Positions 25,258 through 34,732 are shown, counted from the first letter of the stretch. The stretch: 64,000 bases of DNA from Ruegeria arenilitoris (GCF_013030985.1 NZ_WPYP01000001.1:1-64000), one strand, 5' to 3'. The notes: generated from the letters alone by a model not told the origin. Numbers and translations: made by a program.

Positions 25258-26997
25258 TCACTGAGACTGCCAGCGCTGAACCAGTTCGTCATAGTTGACG
25301 GTCTGGCCTTGCGGCTTTTCGTTCTCAAGCTTGGCTTTCGGCGAACCGGCTTTTTCCAGCCAGAACTCCGGGTCCTGAGGTTCGTTCAGTCGAGGACCAC
25401 AACCACCGTAGACACCGGCGCTTTCATCCGCGGCCTGCATACGGGCCATGGTGATGTCCATCTCTTCGGCCAGACGGTCCATTGCCTCTTGCGGGGTAAA
25501 CGCGCCCGAGTTCACGTCACCGATCTGCTGCCACCAGATCTGGGCCAGCTTCGGATAGTCCGGCACGTTGATGCCGGTCGGCGACCATGCCACACGGTCA
25601 GGCGAGCGGTAAAACTCGACCAGACCACCCAGCTTAGGTGCGCGTTCGGTGAACGACTCGTGGTTAACCGAGCTGTCGCGGATGAAGGTCAGACCCACGT
25701 GGGACTTCTTCACATCGACAGTCTTGGAGGTCACGAACTGAGCGTACAGCCAAGCCGCCTGAGCGCGATCCGCTGGGGTCGACTTCAGGAAAGTCCAGGA
25801 ACCCACGTCCTGATAACCAACCTTCTGGCCTTCTTCCCAGTAGGGGCCATGCGGGCTGGGCGCCATCCGCCACAGCGGCGTGCCCTCGTCATCCACGGTG
25901 TTGTTGCCTTCGGACTTCGGCTTCACCATGTCGGCGGTAAAGGCGGTGTACCAAAAGATCTGCTGGGCCACGTTGCCCTGGCTGAGTGCCGGCAGCGACT
26001 GGTAGAAGTCATAAGACGCCGCACCCGGAGGCGCATAGGCACGCAGCCACTCATCCCATTTGCGGATCGCGTAGACCGCAGCGGGACCGTTTGCTGCACC
26101 GCCGCGCGAGACGGATGCACCAACAGGGTTACAGGTGCCCGCTTCCATGCGGATGCCCCACTCATCAACCGGAATGCCGTTTGGCTCGCCGACGTCACCG
26201 GCACCGGCCATTGACAGCCAAGCATCGGTCATACGCCAACCAAGGTCGGGCGCGCGCTTGCCGTAGTCCATGTGGCCGTAAATCGCCACGCCGTCGACCT
26301 CTTTCACGTCATTGGTGAAGAACTCGGCAATGTCCTCATAGGCCGACCAGTTGACCGGAACACCAAGGTCATAGCCGTACTTCTCTTTGAACGCGGCCTT
26401 GTTGGCTTCGTCGTCGAACCAGTCCTTACGGAACCAGTAGAGGTTCGCGAACTGCTGGTCGGGCAGCTGATACAGCTTGCCGTCCGGACCGGTGGTGAAC
26501 TGAATGCCCATAAAGTCATCCAGATCCAACGTCGGTGAGGTCGTTGCCGACCAGTCGCCCGCCATCATGTCGGTCAGCGGATAGGCCAGTTGCAGACGCG
26601 AGTGCGTGCCGATCAGGTCACTGTCGTTGACATAGCCGTCATACAGGTTCCGTCCGGTCTGCAGTTGTGTCTGTACGGCCTGAACCACTTCGCCCTCACC
26701 AAGGATCTGGTGGTTGACCTTGATGCCGGTGATTTCCTCGAACGCCTTGGTCAGAACCTCGGACTCGTACGAGTGGGTCGGGATGCCTTCGGACAGGACG
26801 TTGATTTCCATGCCAGCGTAAGGTTGTGCAGCCTCGATGAACCACTGCATTTCCGACATCTGTTCGTCTTTCGACAGGGTCGATGGCTGGAATTCGTCGT
26901 CGATCCAACGTTGTGCTGCGGCTTCGTCGGCCCAAGCAGGACCGTGCCCCGCAATGACGGCAGCCGCCGCCACTGCGGAAAGTAGATGTCTCCGCAT
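25258..26997 (-). CDS. glpV: Glycerol-type ABC transporter substrate-binding protein
   Basis: A 579-residue periplasmic binding protein, longer than usual for this class but typical of GlpV-like proteins. Signal peptide: residues 1-24 (MRRHLLSAVAAAAVIAGHGPAWA, cleaved before DEAAAQRW). The mature part has the extracellular solute-binding fold (GIPTHSYESEVLTKAFEEIT, QLPDQQFANLYWFRKDWF). The frame is open 18 codons earlier, but GGGAGGAG lies directly before the ATG at 26995-26997. It is the first gene of the operon, divergent from the V-ATPase operon. Confidence 0.88.
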   Translation of the reverse strand: MRRHLLSAVAAAAVIAGHGPAWADEAAAQRWIDDEFQPSTLSKDEQMSEMQWFIEAAQPYAGMEINVLSEGIPTHSYESEVLTKAFEEITGIKVNHQILGEGEVVQAVQTQLQTGRNLYDGYVNDSDLIGTHSRLQLAYPLTDMMAGDWSATTSPTLDLDDFMGIQFTTGPDGKLYQLPDQQFANLYWFRKDWFDDEANKAAFKEKYGYDLGVPVNWSAYEDIAEFFTNDVKEVDGVAIYGHMDYGKRAPDLGWRMTDAWLSMAGAGDVGEPNGIPVDEWGIRMEAGTCNPVGASVSRGGAANGPAAVYAIRKWDEWLRAYAPPGAASYDFYQSLPALSQGNVAQQIFWYTAFTADMVKPKSEGNNTVDDEGTPLWRMAPSPHGPYWEEGQKVGYQDVGSWTFLKSTPADRAQAAWLYAQFVTSKTVDVKKSHVGLTFIRDSSVNHESFTERAPKLGGLVEFYRSPDRVAWSPTGINVPDYPKLAQIWWQQIGDVNSGAFTPQEAMDRLAEEMDITMARMQAADESAGVYGGCGPRLNEPQDPEFWLEKAGSPKAKLENEKPQGQTVNYDELVQRWQSQ

Positions 26998-27240
26998 CTG
27001 TCTCCTCCCAAAGATTATGGTTTCCGGCGTGAACCGGATGCCGGACAGCATCAGCGATTTCTTGCGTACGTGTCAAACTAAATTTTTAGTAATTGGTTTT
27101 GCAGGGGCTTCAGAGACGCCAATGCATCCTCGGTTGCCAATTTGCGAATTCGTTGTAAGCTGCACCCATAATTACAAAAAATGCCGCTGATTGACGTGGC
27201 GCTGATTGGTGAAAATCACTTGGACGTATGAGGATAGGTA
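26998..27240. promoter_or_regulatory. Divergent promoter region of glycerol transporter and V-ATPase operon
   Basis: A 243-bp gap from which both operons start. It has AT-rich patches at about 27078-27100 and 27166-27182. No convincing -35/-10 pair or known operator was found. An AGGATAGGT ribosome site precedes the V-ATPase B-subunit ATG. Confidence 0.4.
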
Positions 27241-28602
27241 ATGTCCCAGAGTCTGTTGAAATACACGCGTGTACTGGAAATTGTCGGGGATACGATCAAG
27301 GTCAGGGTGCCTTTGGACGGGTCTGCCGACGCGGCGGTTCGGTTCAACGATCTGGCGGTGATTGAAACGGTTGATGGTCATAAAACCCTGGCACAGGCGA
27401 TCTTCATAGACCACGACGTGGTGACGTTGCAGGTGTTTTCCGGCACCAAGGGGATATCGACCGAAGCGACCGCAGCTTTCCTTGGCCACCCGATGCAGTC
27501 ACCCTATTCGGCCAACATTCTGGGCCGCGTGTTTGACGGGGCAGGGGTGGCAATCGATGGCGGGCCGGACCTGTCGGCCGAGCCTCGAATCGATATTGGC
27601 GGGCCGACCGTGAACCCGGCCGAGCGCGCGGTGCCCAACAAGATGATCCGCACTGATGTGCCGATGATCGACGTGTTCAACACGCTGGTCGAAAGCCAGA
27701 AAATCCCGATCTTTTCCGTCTCGGGTGAGCCGTTCAACGCGTTCCTCAGCCGAATCGGTATTCAGGCCGACGCCGATATTGTTGTCTTCGGCGGGCTGGG
27801 GCTGATCTTTGACGACTATCACACGTTCCGGACGTCGTTCGAGGATGCGGGCGTGTTCTCGCGCACAGTGATGTTCGTCAATCAGGCGATGGATCCTCTG
27901 GTCGAACGCCTTCTGGTGCCTGACATGGCGCTGGCTGTGGCCGAGAAATTCGCGGTGGAAGAGGGCAAGCGCGTACTGGTCCTGCTGACTGACATGACCG
28001 CCTTTGCCGACGCGATGAAAGAGGTTGGCATCAGTCAGGAACGGGTCCCCTCGCAGCGTGGGTATATGGGCGATCTATACTCTCAGTTGGCGCGTCGGTA
28101 CGAGAAAGCCTGTGATTACGCCAAGGGCGGATCGGTGACGGTGCTGACCGTGACCACGATGCCCGGCAATGACGTGACACATCCGGTTCCGGACAACACC
28201 GGCTACATCACTGAAGGGCAGATCTATCTGCACTCGGGCGTGATCGACCCGTTCGGCAGCCTCTCGCGCCTCAAACAGAACGTGATCGGCAAGACAACCC
28301 GCGAAGATCACGGCCAGATCATGAACACGATGATCCGCTTCTATTCCGAAAGCCGCGATGCCGCGCAGAAACAGGCGATGGCGTTTGATCTGTCGGATTA
28401 CGATCACCAGTTGCTGAAATTTGGCGCGTTGTTCCGCAAGCGGTTCATGGACATCAACGTCTCAATCCCGCTGGAAGAGGCGTTGGATTTGGGGTGGAAA
28501 ACGCTGGCGGAGTGCTTCCAGCCGGAACAATTGCTGATGAAGCAGGCTCTGGTCGACAAGTATTTCCCGAAGGATGCAAATGGCGCGGTTGCAGCTGAAT
28601 AA
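27241..28602 (+). CDS. atpB: V/A-type ATPase subunit B
   Basis: A 453-residue regulatory, non-catalytic subunit of the cytoplasmic V1/A1 head. It carries the degenerate P-loop SVSGEPFNAFLSRIGIQ in place of a Walker A motif, and the conserved blocks ANILGRVFDGAGVAIDGGP, MIDVFNTLVESQKIPIFSVS and ERVPSQRGYMGDLYSQLARR. It is the first gene of the seven-gene operon, an unusual position for B. Its 3' end overlaps the subunit D gene by 23 bp. V/A-type ATPases are rare in Proteobacteria, which normally carry F-type enzymes. Confidence 0.93.
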   Translation: MSQSLLKYTRVLEIVGDTIKVRVPLDGSADAAVRFNDLAVIETVDGHKTLAQAIFIDHDVVTLQVFSGTKGISTEATAAFLGHPMQSPYSANILGRVFDGAGVAIDGGPDLSAEPRIDIGGPTVNPAERAVPNKMIRTDVPMIDVFNTLVESQKIPIFSVSGEPFNAFLSRIGIQADADIVVFGGLGLIFDDYHTFRTSFEDAGVFSRTVMFVNQAMDPLVERLLVPDMALAVAEKFAVEEGKRVLVLLTDMTAFADAMKEVGISQERVPSQRGYMGDLYSQLARRYEKACDYAKGGSVTVLTVTTMPGNDVTHPVPDNTGYITEGQIYLHSGVIDPFGSLSRLKQNVIGKTTREDHGQIMNTMIRFYSESRDAAQKQAMAFDLSDYDHQLLKFGALFRKRFMDINVSIPLEEALDLGWKTLAECFQPEQLLMKQALVDKYFPKDANGAVAAE

Positions 28603-29185
28603 ATCGTCGCTGGCCCGCCAGCAGACGCAGCTGAAAAGTTACGAGCGGTTCCTGCCGTCGCTGGACCTGAAGCGCCAGCAGTTGATGGCGGAACGGGCAA
28701 AAGCGCGTGAGGATGTGCGGCGCCTGGAGGACGAGGTCAAGGAACTGGCGCAACAGGTCGGGGCGAAGCTTCCGATGCTGGCGCAGCAGGGTGTCGATCT
28801 GGACGGGCTGGTTGAACTCAAGGACTATCAGGTCAAAGACGTCAATGTTGTCGGTGTGAAAATGCCTGCGCTCGACCGGATTGAGGTTGCCGTGCGACCC
28901 TATTCTTTGCTGGCCAAACCCCATTGGGTCGACGCCGCCGCGCAGTTGTTGCACGACATGATCGAGGCGCGCCTGCGGGTCAAAGTGGCCAAGGAGCGGG
29001 TGAAGATTTTCGACAAGGCCGTCGCTACGATAACCCAACGCGTCAACCTGTTCGAAAAGGTTCTAATCCCGCGCGCCAAGGCCAATATCAAGAAGATCCG
29101 CATCTATCTGAGTGACGAGCAAATGCAGGCCGTCGTGCGCTCGAAAATCTCCAAACGCAAACACGCGCAGGAGGCTGCGTCATGA
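28580..29185 (+). CDS. atpD: V/A-type ATPase subunit D
   Basis: A 201-residue coiled-coil protein, the central-stalk rotor subunit of V/A ATPases. The N-terminal helix has LQLNKSSLARQQTQLKSYER and the C-terminal helix RVNLFEKVLIPRAKANIKKI, the conserved pair that forms the shaft inside the A3B3 head. An ATG at 28574 is also in frame; ATG 28580 has AAGGA six bases upstream and gives the family start MARLQLNK. It overlaps the B gene at the 5' end and the I gene by four bases at the 3' end. Confidence 0.92.
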   Translation: MARLQLNKSSLARQQTQLKSYERFLPSLDLKRQQLMAERAKAREDVRRLEDEVKELAQQVGAKLPMLAQQGVDLDGLVELKDYQVKDVNVVGVKMPALDRIEVAVRPYSLLAKPHWVDAAAQLLHDMIEARLRVKVAKERVKIFDKAVATITQRVNLFEKVLIPRAKANIKKIRIYLSDEQMQAVVRSKISKRKHAQEAAS

Positions 29186-30978
29186 GTGTTGCGCGTCTCA
29201 AGAAACTATCGCTGGTCGGACGCGCAGGGCAGAAGACCGAGACGCTGGAGGCACTACAGGAGCTGGGATGTATGCACGTTCTGCCGCTGGCTCCGCCGCC
29301 GGCCGAGCCCGAAAAGATCAGCGAACGTGGTGCAAGAAATGCCTATAAGGCACTGAGGTTTCTGACAGATGTGCCAGAGCCGCGCCGCCAGATACAGCGT
29401 GATCCCGCATTTAACATGGACAAGTTCGTCAAGGACGTTCTGAACCTGATGCAGCGCTCGCGTAACATGACCGACCGGCGGGACTTTCTAGCCCATCGGA
29501 TCGCTCAGGTACGACCATGGGGAGACCTGGACTTTCCACCCGATGATGTGTTGGCGGGCAATCGGCTGTGGTTCTACCAATTGCCAGTGAAGCACCGAGA
29601 TGCGCTGTCGGACCTGACGCTGCCCTGGGCCATTCTGGAACAGGACCATCGGTTCATTTACGCTGTCCTTATCGCGCCTGACGAACCCGCTGACGACATC
29701 CTGCCAGTTGCGCGCACCCATACCGGGTCGCTGCCCATTCACGAGTTGGAGGCGCAACTGGAAGAGGCTGAGATCGCCATCGAAGCGCTTGAGGCTGAAC
29801 GGGTTGCGCAGACGCGCTATCTGACGCTGATGCGGCGCAACCTTTCGGTGGCCGAAAGCGCGGCGGAACTGGCTCATGCGACGCAGAAAGTGCGCGATGA
29901 AGAGGCGATGTTCGCCCTGCAAGGCTGGGTGCCCGAAGATCGCATTGAGGCCGTGCTTGAGATGGCCAAGGCCAAAGATGCAGCCGTCCTGATCGAAGAG
30001 CCGGCGCCAGACGACACCCCGCCCACACTGTTGGAGCAACCGGAAAAACGCAGTGCTGCAGTGGACTTGGCGCTGTTTTATCAAGTGCCCGGATACAAGG
30101 ATTGGGACCCTAGCGTCATCGTCGCAGCCTCGTTTGCGTTCTTCTTCGCGATGATCGTGGCCGACGCCGGATACGGGGTCGTCATCCTGCTGGGCCTGTT
30201 GCTGTTCTGGAAACGGATGGGCGGGACCTCCGGGCAAAGGTCATGGCGGCTCTACGGGCTGATCATTTCAGGCGCGACGATTGTGTACGGCATTCTGGTC
30301 GGCAGCTATTTCGGAGTAACTCCGCCCGATGGCTCGATCTGGGCCAAACTCAAGCTGCTGGATATGAACAATTTCGGGGCCATGATGATGGTGTCGATCG
30401 TTGTCGGTGTTCTGCACCTGGTGCTGGCCAACGCGCTGGCGGCTCGGGCGGCGTGGGGGCAGAGAAAAGCCATCGCCAATCTGGGTTGGATCGCTGCGCT
30501 GATTGGCGGGTTTGTTCTGTGGCTCAGCTATATGAAGGGGAACTCTCCGGCTCCGGGGACAGCGATCCTGATCGTGGGGGCTCTGGCCATCCTGCTGTTC
30601 TCAAGCGAGCGGGTGATCAAGAAACCGACGGATTGGATATGGCGCCTGATCGACGGGGTGCAGGGCCTCGCCGGGGCGATGGGGGCGTTTGGCGACGTTC
30701 TGAGTTATATGCGCCTGTTTGCGCTGGGTCTGGCCTCGGCCTCGCTGGCGATTACCTTCAACGATCTGGCCATGTCGGTGATCCACGCGCTGAAAGGGCC
30801 GGGCATTCTGTTCGGTCTGTTGATCCTGATCGTCGGCCATATTCTGAACTTCGCCCTCGCATTGATGAGCGGTGTCGTCCACGGATTGCGTCTCAATTAC
30901 ATCGAATTCTTTAAATGGGGTCTGCCGGATGAAGGCATCGTCTTTCGCCCGTTCGCCCGCAAGGAGGTTCAGGAATGA
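29182..30978 (+). CDS. atpI: V/A-type ATPase subunit I (membrane stator)
   Basis: A 598-residue two-part protein. The first 300 residues are soluble and coiled-coil-rich (KKLSLVGRAGQKTETLEAL, LEEAEIAIEALEAERVAQTR). The C-terminal half has about seven transmembrane helices starting at ASFAFFFAMIVADAGYGVVI, and the conserved GDVLSYMRLFALGLASASLA near residue 510, whose Arg forms part of the ion half-channels. The motif IVADAGYGV is also typical of this subunit. The start and end overlap the neighbouring genes by four bases each. Confidence 0.93.
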   Translation: MSVARLKKLSLVGRAGQKTETLEALQELGCMHVLPLAPPPAEPEKISERGARNAYKALRFLTDVPEPRRQIQRDPAFNMDKFVKDVLNLMQRSRNMTDRRDFLAHRIAQVRPWGDLDFPPDDVLAGNRLWFYQLPVKHRDALSDLTLPWAILEQDHRFIYAVLIAPDEPADDILPVARTHTGSLPIHELEAQLEEAEIAIEALEAERVAQTRYLTLMRRNLSVAESAAELAHATQKVRDEEAMFALQGWVPEDRIEAVLEMAKAKDAAVLIEEPAPDDTPPTLLEQPEKRSAAVDLALFYQVPGYKDWDPSVIVAASFAFFFAMIVADAGYGVVILLGLLLFWKRMGGTSGQRSWRLYGLIISGATIVYGILVGSYFGVTPPDGSIWAKLKLLDMNNFGAMMMVSIVVGVLHLVLANALAARAAWGQRKAIANLGWIAALIGGFVLWLSYMKGNSPAPGTAILIVGALAILLFSSERVIKKPTDWIWRLIDGVQGLAGAMGAFGDVLSYMRLFALGLASASLAITFNDLAMSVIHALKGPGILFGLLILIVGHILNFALALMSGVVHGLRLNYIEFFKWGLPDEGIVFRPFARKEVQE

Positions 30979-31418
30979 ATGAGCTTGTTCTGACATTGGG
31001 TTGGCTGGGGATTTATGCCCCCATGGCGCTGGGCGCGGCAGCGAGCGCAATTGGCTGTTCGATTGCGGGAATGGCCAGTATCGGCGCCATGACCGAGACC
31101 GAGGGCGGCTATGGCCGATTTGTTGGTGTTTCCGCCTTCCCCTCGACCATGGTGATCTACGGCATCGTTATCATGTTCACGCTCAACCGTGACGTGACGC
31201 CGGAAAACGCGGGCGGGCTGTTCGGGATCGGTATCCTGTCGGGCATCGCGCTGATGTATTGCGGTATCTGGCAGGGCCGCGCTTGTGCGGCGGCGATCAA
31301 CGCGACCAAAGAAAAACCGGAAATATTCGGCCTGTCGCTAGCACCCGCCGCGATCATTGAAGGCTTTGGTGTCTTTGCCTTTGTCTTTGCCTTGGTCATC
31401 AGTGCGGGGATCAGCTGA
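30975..31418 (+). CDS. atpK: V/A-type ATPase subunit K (c-ring proteolipid)
   Basis: A 147-residue proteolipid with four transmembrane helices, i.e. two fused hairpins. The ion-binding Glu is Glu129 (AAIIEGFGVFAF). By alignment on residue spacing with Enterococcus NtpK (Thr64, Gln65, Gln110, Glu139), Thr58, Gln100 and Glu129 are kept but the Gln65 position is Met59 (FPSTMVIYG). This loss of a Na+ ligand hints at H+ rather than Na+ coupling; the alignment is by eye. The gene sits between I and E with 4-bp and 1-bp overlaps. Confidence 0.93.
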   Translation: MNELVLTLGWLGIYAPMALGAAASAIGCSIAGMASIGAMTETEGGYGRFVGVSAFPSTMVIYGIVIMFTLNRDVTPENAGGLFGIGILSGIALMYCGIWQGRACAAAINATKEKPEIFGLSLAPAAIIEGFGVFAFVFALVISAGIS

Positions 31419-32095
31419 TGGGACAGGATGGCATGATCTCTCACGGTGTCGATGCGCTGATCGACAAGCTGCGCAGTGATGGTGTGGCGGCCGGGCAGGC
31501 GGACGCGGAAAAATTGCGCGAGGATGCCAAGGCTGAGGCCGCGAAGATACTCGCTGACGCCAAGCACGAAGCGGACGCGTATCAGAAAAAGGCCCGCAGC
31601 GAATCCGACAATTACCGTGCTGCGGGTGAAGAGGCGCTGAACACAGCCATGCGCGACGCGGTATTGACCATGAAAGCGGGCCTGACCGACCGGTTCCGCG
31701 AAGATGTCGAGCGTCTGGTCACCAAGGAAATGGCCGACCCGGACTTGCTGAAACAGATGATCCTCGAGGTGGTGGGCCGCGCCGCCGCTGAGGCCAAGCT
31801 GGACGGCAAGGTGCAGGTCATCCTACCCGCCAAGGTCGCCACGCAAGAGGATATCAAGCAAAACGCCGACGACATTCAGTCGGGCAAGCTGACCAAATAC
31901 GTGCTGGGCCTGACCGCCGAGATGTTGCGCGAGCAGGTCGAACTGCACGCCTCGGACGATGCGCAGGATGGTATCCGGGTTCGGGCCGAGGATCAGGGCG
32001 TGGTGTTGGACCTGACTGACAAGGCCGTGGCCTCGCTGTTGATGGAGCACCTGCAGCCCCGCTTCCGCGCGGTGTTGGAAGGAGTGATCCGGTAA
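31418..32095 (+). CDS. atpE: V/A-type ATPase subunit E (peripheral stalk)
   Basis: A 225-residue protein with a long N-terminal charged coiled coil (AEKLREDAKAEAAKILADAK, AYQKKARSESDNYRAAGEEA) and a globular C-terminal domain, as in peripheral-stalk subunit E. It ends LQPRFRAVLEGVIR, similar to the family C-terminus. No separate subunit G/H partner for the stalk is encoded in the operon, so E may pair with another copy of itself or with a gene outside the window. Confidence 0.88.
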   Translation: MGQDGMISHGVDALIDKLRSDGVAAGQADAEKLREDAKAEAAKILADAKHEADAYQKKARSESDNYRAAGEEALNTAMRDAVLTMKAGLTDRFREDVERLVTKEMADPDLLKQMILEVVGRAAAEAKLDGKVQVILPAKVATQEDIKQNADDIQSGKLTKYVLGLTAEMLREQVELHASDDAQDGIRVRAEDQGVVLDLTDKAVASLLMEHLQPRFRAVLEGVIR

Positions 32096-32096
32096 C

Positions 32097-32789
32097 ATGT
32101 CGGACCCCGACGCCTATATCGCGCTGGTCAGCAGCCTGCCGGGCTCGGAACGGTTGTTTGTTGCCAAACAGCCGCCTTTGTCGCGGCTGCGGCTGGACCG
32201 GCGTTTGACGGCGCTGACGCCCGAGGATGCGCGCGTTTTGAGGGTGTTGGAGCACGCGCTGAACTGGGGCGACTATGACATGGATGTCACTGACGCCCAG
32301 GCCATCGAACGCTGCAAAGAGGCGTTGCGCGACATCCCGCAACCAACCCTGCGCAAGTTGTTTCTCGAGCGGATGGACCTGCGCACAACCGCCGCCGCGT
32401 TGCGTTTGCGCAAGCAGGGGGGCAGTCCGTCCTCGGGAACGTTTGGTATGGGGCGTTGGACCCGGCACATCCCGGCCAACTGGACCGATCCGAGCTTCCG
32501 TCTGGAAGGTCCGATGCCCTGGATCAAAGAGGCCAAACAGTTGCTGGATGCCGAAGATCCACTGGGGCTGGAGCGGTTGCTCTTGTCGGTCAGCCACAAG
32601 CAGTTGAAAAAGCACGCCGCCCGCCATCTGTTCGATTTCGAGGCCGTGGCGATCTACGTGCTGATCTGGAATATTTTCGACCGCTGGGCGCAAAGCAATG
32701 CGCAGGACGCGGTCAAGAGATTTGAACATCTGGCGCAGCAGGCCATGGCCGGTGTCGCCGAGATCGACATTGATGGAGCAAGCGCATGA
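32097..32789 (+). CDS. DUF2764 protein, probable V-ATPase subunit C equivalent
   Basis: A 230-residue helical protein beginning with YIALVSSLPGSERLFVAKQP, the hallmark of DUF2764. In Chlamydiae, Bacteroidetes and spirochetes this family lies between subunits E and A of the V-ATPase operon, in the place where subunit C is expected, so it probably links rotor and c-ring. Here it is likewise between E and A. It starts one base after the E stop and overlaps the A gene by four bases. Confidence 0.85.
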   Translation: MSDPDAYIALVSSLPGSERLFVAKQPPLSRLRLDRRLTALTPEDARVLRVLEHALNWGDYDMDVTDAQAIERCKEALRDIPQPTLRKLFLERMDLRTTAAALRLRKQGGSPSSGTFGMGRWTRHIPANWTDPSFRLEGPMPWIKEAKQLLDAEDPLGLERLLLSVSHKQLKKHAARHLFDFEAVAIYVLIWNIFDRWAQSNAQDAVKRFEHLAQQAMAGVAEIDIDGASA

Positions 32790-34627
32790 CAGCCCCAACC
32801 GCCACCAGGCAGACCGCCACCGCCCGCGTTGTCTCGGTACAGGAAGGGCTGGTGCAGATACAGGCCAATCACGATGCCTCGGGCCAGCCCGGGCAGCTGG
32901 TCAAGAACGAGGTGGTGTTTATCCTACCGACGCGCGCCGGCCCGGGTGGCCGTCAGGAACGCTTGAAGGCCGAAGTGTTGCGGGTGCGCGGCGACATCGC
33001 CGACGTGCAGGTCTATGAAAGCACCGACGGGGTTGCCGTGGGTGATCCGGTCGAACAATCGGGGCAGTTGTTGTCGGTCGAACTGGGGCCGGGCTTGCTT
33101 GGGCAGGTCTTTGACGGGTTGCAATCGCCGCTGCCCAAGGTGGCCGCCGAATTCGGCACCTTCCTGCCGCGCGGAGCGGATGTGGCCCCGCTGGACGCGC
33201 AGGCCAAGTGGTCGTTCACGCCGTCGGTCAAGGTTGGCGACACGGTCACAGCGGGCGACAGCATCGGGACCGTGCCCGAAGGCCATTTCAACCACAAGAT
33301 CATGCTGCCTTTCAACTGGGTGGGCGATTACAAGGTCGTCTGGGTCCAGAAGGGTGCCGCCACGATCCACGATATCGTGGCGCGGCTTGAAGATGAACAG
33401 GGTGGAGAGCACACGCTGACCCTTTCGCAGAAATGGCCGGTGCGGCGTCCGCTGCCGGAAAGCATCCTGAAGCGCGCGTTGTCCGAGCGGCTTTATCCGA
33501 CGGAACCGGTCCTGACCTCGCAACGTTTGATCGACACGTTTTTCCCCATCGCGCGCGGGGGTACGGCCTGTATTCCGGGTCCGTTCGGGGCGGGTAAAAC
33601 CGTGTTGCAAAACCTGATCGCGCGGAACGCCAAGGTGGATATCGTGATCGTTGTCGCCTGCGGTGAACGCGCTGGTGAAGTCGTCGAGACGATACACGAA
33701 TTCCCCAAGATGATCGATCCAACCACCGGCGGCAGCCTGATGGACCGGACGATCATCATCTGTAACACGTCCTCTATGCCGGTCGCTGCACGTGAGGCGT
33801 CGATCTTCACCGGCATCACGCTGGGCGAGTATTACCGTCAGATGGGCTATGAGGTTCTGCTGATCGCTGACAGCACCAGCCGTTGGGCGCAGGCGATGCG
33901 CGAAACCTCTGGCAAGCTGGAGGAAATCCCCGGTGAAGAGGGCTTCCCCGCCTATCTGGAAAGCTCGATCAAGGGTCTCTATGAGCGCGCTGGTGCGATG
34001 AAAACCAATGATGGTGATCTGGGCAGCCTGACTCTGATCGGCACGGTGTCACCCGCGGGCGGCAACTTTGACGAGCCGGTCACGCAGTCGACCCTGTCCA
34101 CGGTGAAATGCTTCCTCGGTCTATCTTCTGAACGTGCTTACAAACGGTTCTACCCGGCGGTTGACCCGATGCTCAGCTGGTCGCGCTACACCGATCAGTT
34201 GTCGGACTGGTACGACAAAAACGCCGAACCCGGCTGGACCGGTAAGGTGCGCGATCTGCTGGACCTGATCGAAAAGGGTGAGCAGGTCGACCAGATGATG
34301 CAGGTAACGGGCGAAGAGGGGGTCACCATCGAAGACTTTGTCACTCAGCAAAAGGCGCTGTTCGTGGACATGGTCTATTTGCAGCAGGACGCGTTTGACA
34401 AGGTGGACGCCACGGTTCCGCTTGAACGTCAGAAGATGACCTTCAAGCTGGTCTATGATGTGACTCAATCGACAGCAACTTTCACCGACAAGGCTGAGGT
34501 GCGGCAGGTGTTCACGCAGTTAACCGGTCTGATGAAGAATTTCCACTATGCAGCGGAAAACACGCCGGAATTCAAATCGACTTGGGGGCAGATCACCGAT
34601 CTGTGCCGCGACAAGTTCGGGGTGTAA
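32786..34627 (+). CDS. atpA: V/A-type ATPase catalytic subunit A
   Basis: A 613-residue catalytic subunit. Walker A is GPFGAGKT at residues 265-272, the catalytic Glu is in ACGERAGE (Glu294), and the non-homologous insert typical of A subunits spans about 110-200. The blocks ADSTSRWAQAMRETSG and SPAGGNFDEPVTQSTL are intact, so the enzyme should hydrolyse or make ATP. It is the last gene of the operon; the stop is followed within 9 bp by a tRNA-Glu gene on the other strand. Confidence 0.95.
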   Translation: MTAPTATRQTATARVVSVQEGLVQIQANHDASGQPGQLVKNEVVFILPTRAGPGGRQERLKAEVLRVRGDIADVQVYESTDGVAVGDPVEQSGQLLSVELGPGLLGQVFDGLQSPLPKVAAEFGTFLPRGADVAPLDAQAKWSFTPSVKVGDTVTAGDSIGTVPEGHFNHKIMLPFNWVGDYKVVWVQKGAATIHDIVARLEDEQGGEHTLTLSQKWPVRRPLPESILKRALSERLYPTEPVLTSQRLIDTFFPIARGGTACIPGPFGAGKTVLQNLIARNAKVDIVIVVACGERAGEVVETIHEFPKMIDPTTGGSLMDRTIIICNTSSMPVAAREASIFTGITLGEYYRQMGYEVLLIADSTSRWAQAMRETSGKLEEIPGEEGFPAYLESSIKGLYERAGAMKTNDGDLGSLTLIGTVSPAGGNFDEPVTQSTLSTVKCFLGLSSERAYKRFYPAVDPMLSWSRYTDQLSDWYDKNAEPGWTGKVRDLLDLIEKGEQVDQMMQVTGEEGVTIEDFVTQQKALFVDMVYLQQDAFDKVDATVPLERQKMTFKLVYDVTQSTATFTDKAEVRQVFTQLTGLMKNFHYAAENTPEFKSTWGQITDLCRDKFGV

Positions 34628-34635
34628 GAAAGAAA

Positions 34636-34710
34636 TGGCAGCCCGTAGGGGAATCGAACCCCTCTTTCCAGGTTGAAAACCTGGCGTCCTAACCGATAGA
34701 CGAACGGGCC
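34636..34710 (-). tRNA. tRNA-Glu (anticodon TTC), CCA encoded
   Basis: On the minus strand a full cloverleaf folds. The acceptor stem is 7 bp with a G-U at 1-72, the anticodon stem is CCAGG/CCTGG with loop TTTTCAA (anticodon TTC), and the T arm is AGGGG-TTCGATT-CCCCT. CCA is encoded at 34636-34638. The discriminator base is G. Confidence 0.95.
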
Positions 34711-34732
34711 ATTTGGTCCAAACAAGCACAAG

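Noticed and set aside
27241..34627. F-type ATP synthase operon
   Set aside because: Subunits I, K, D and E, the long catalytic A with its insert and DUF2764 are specific to the V/A type.
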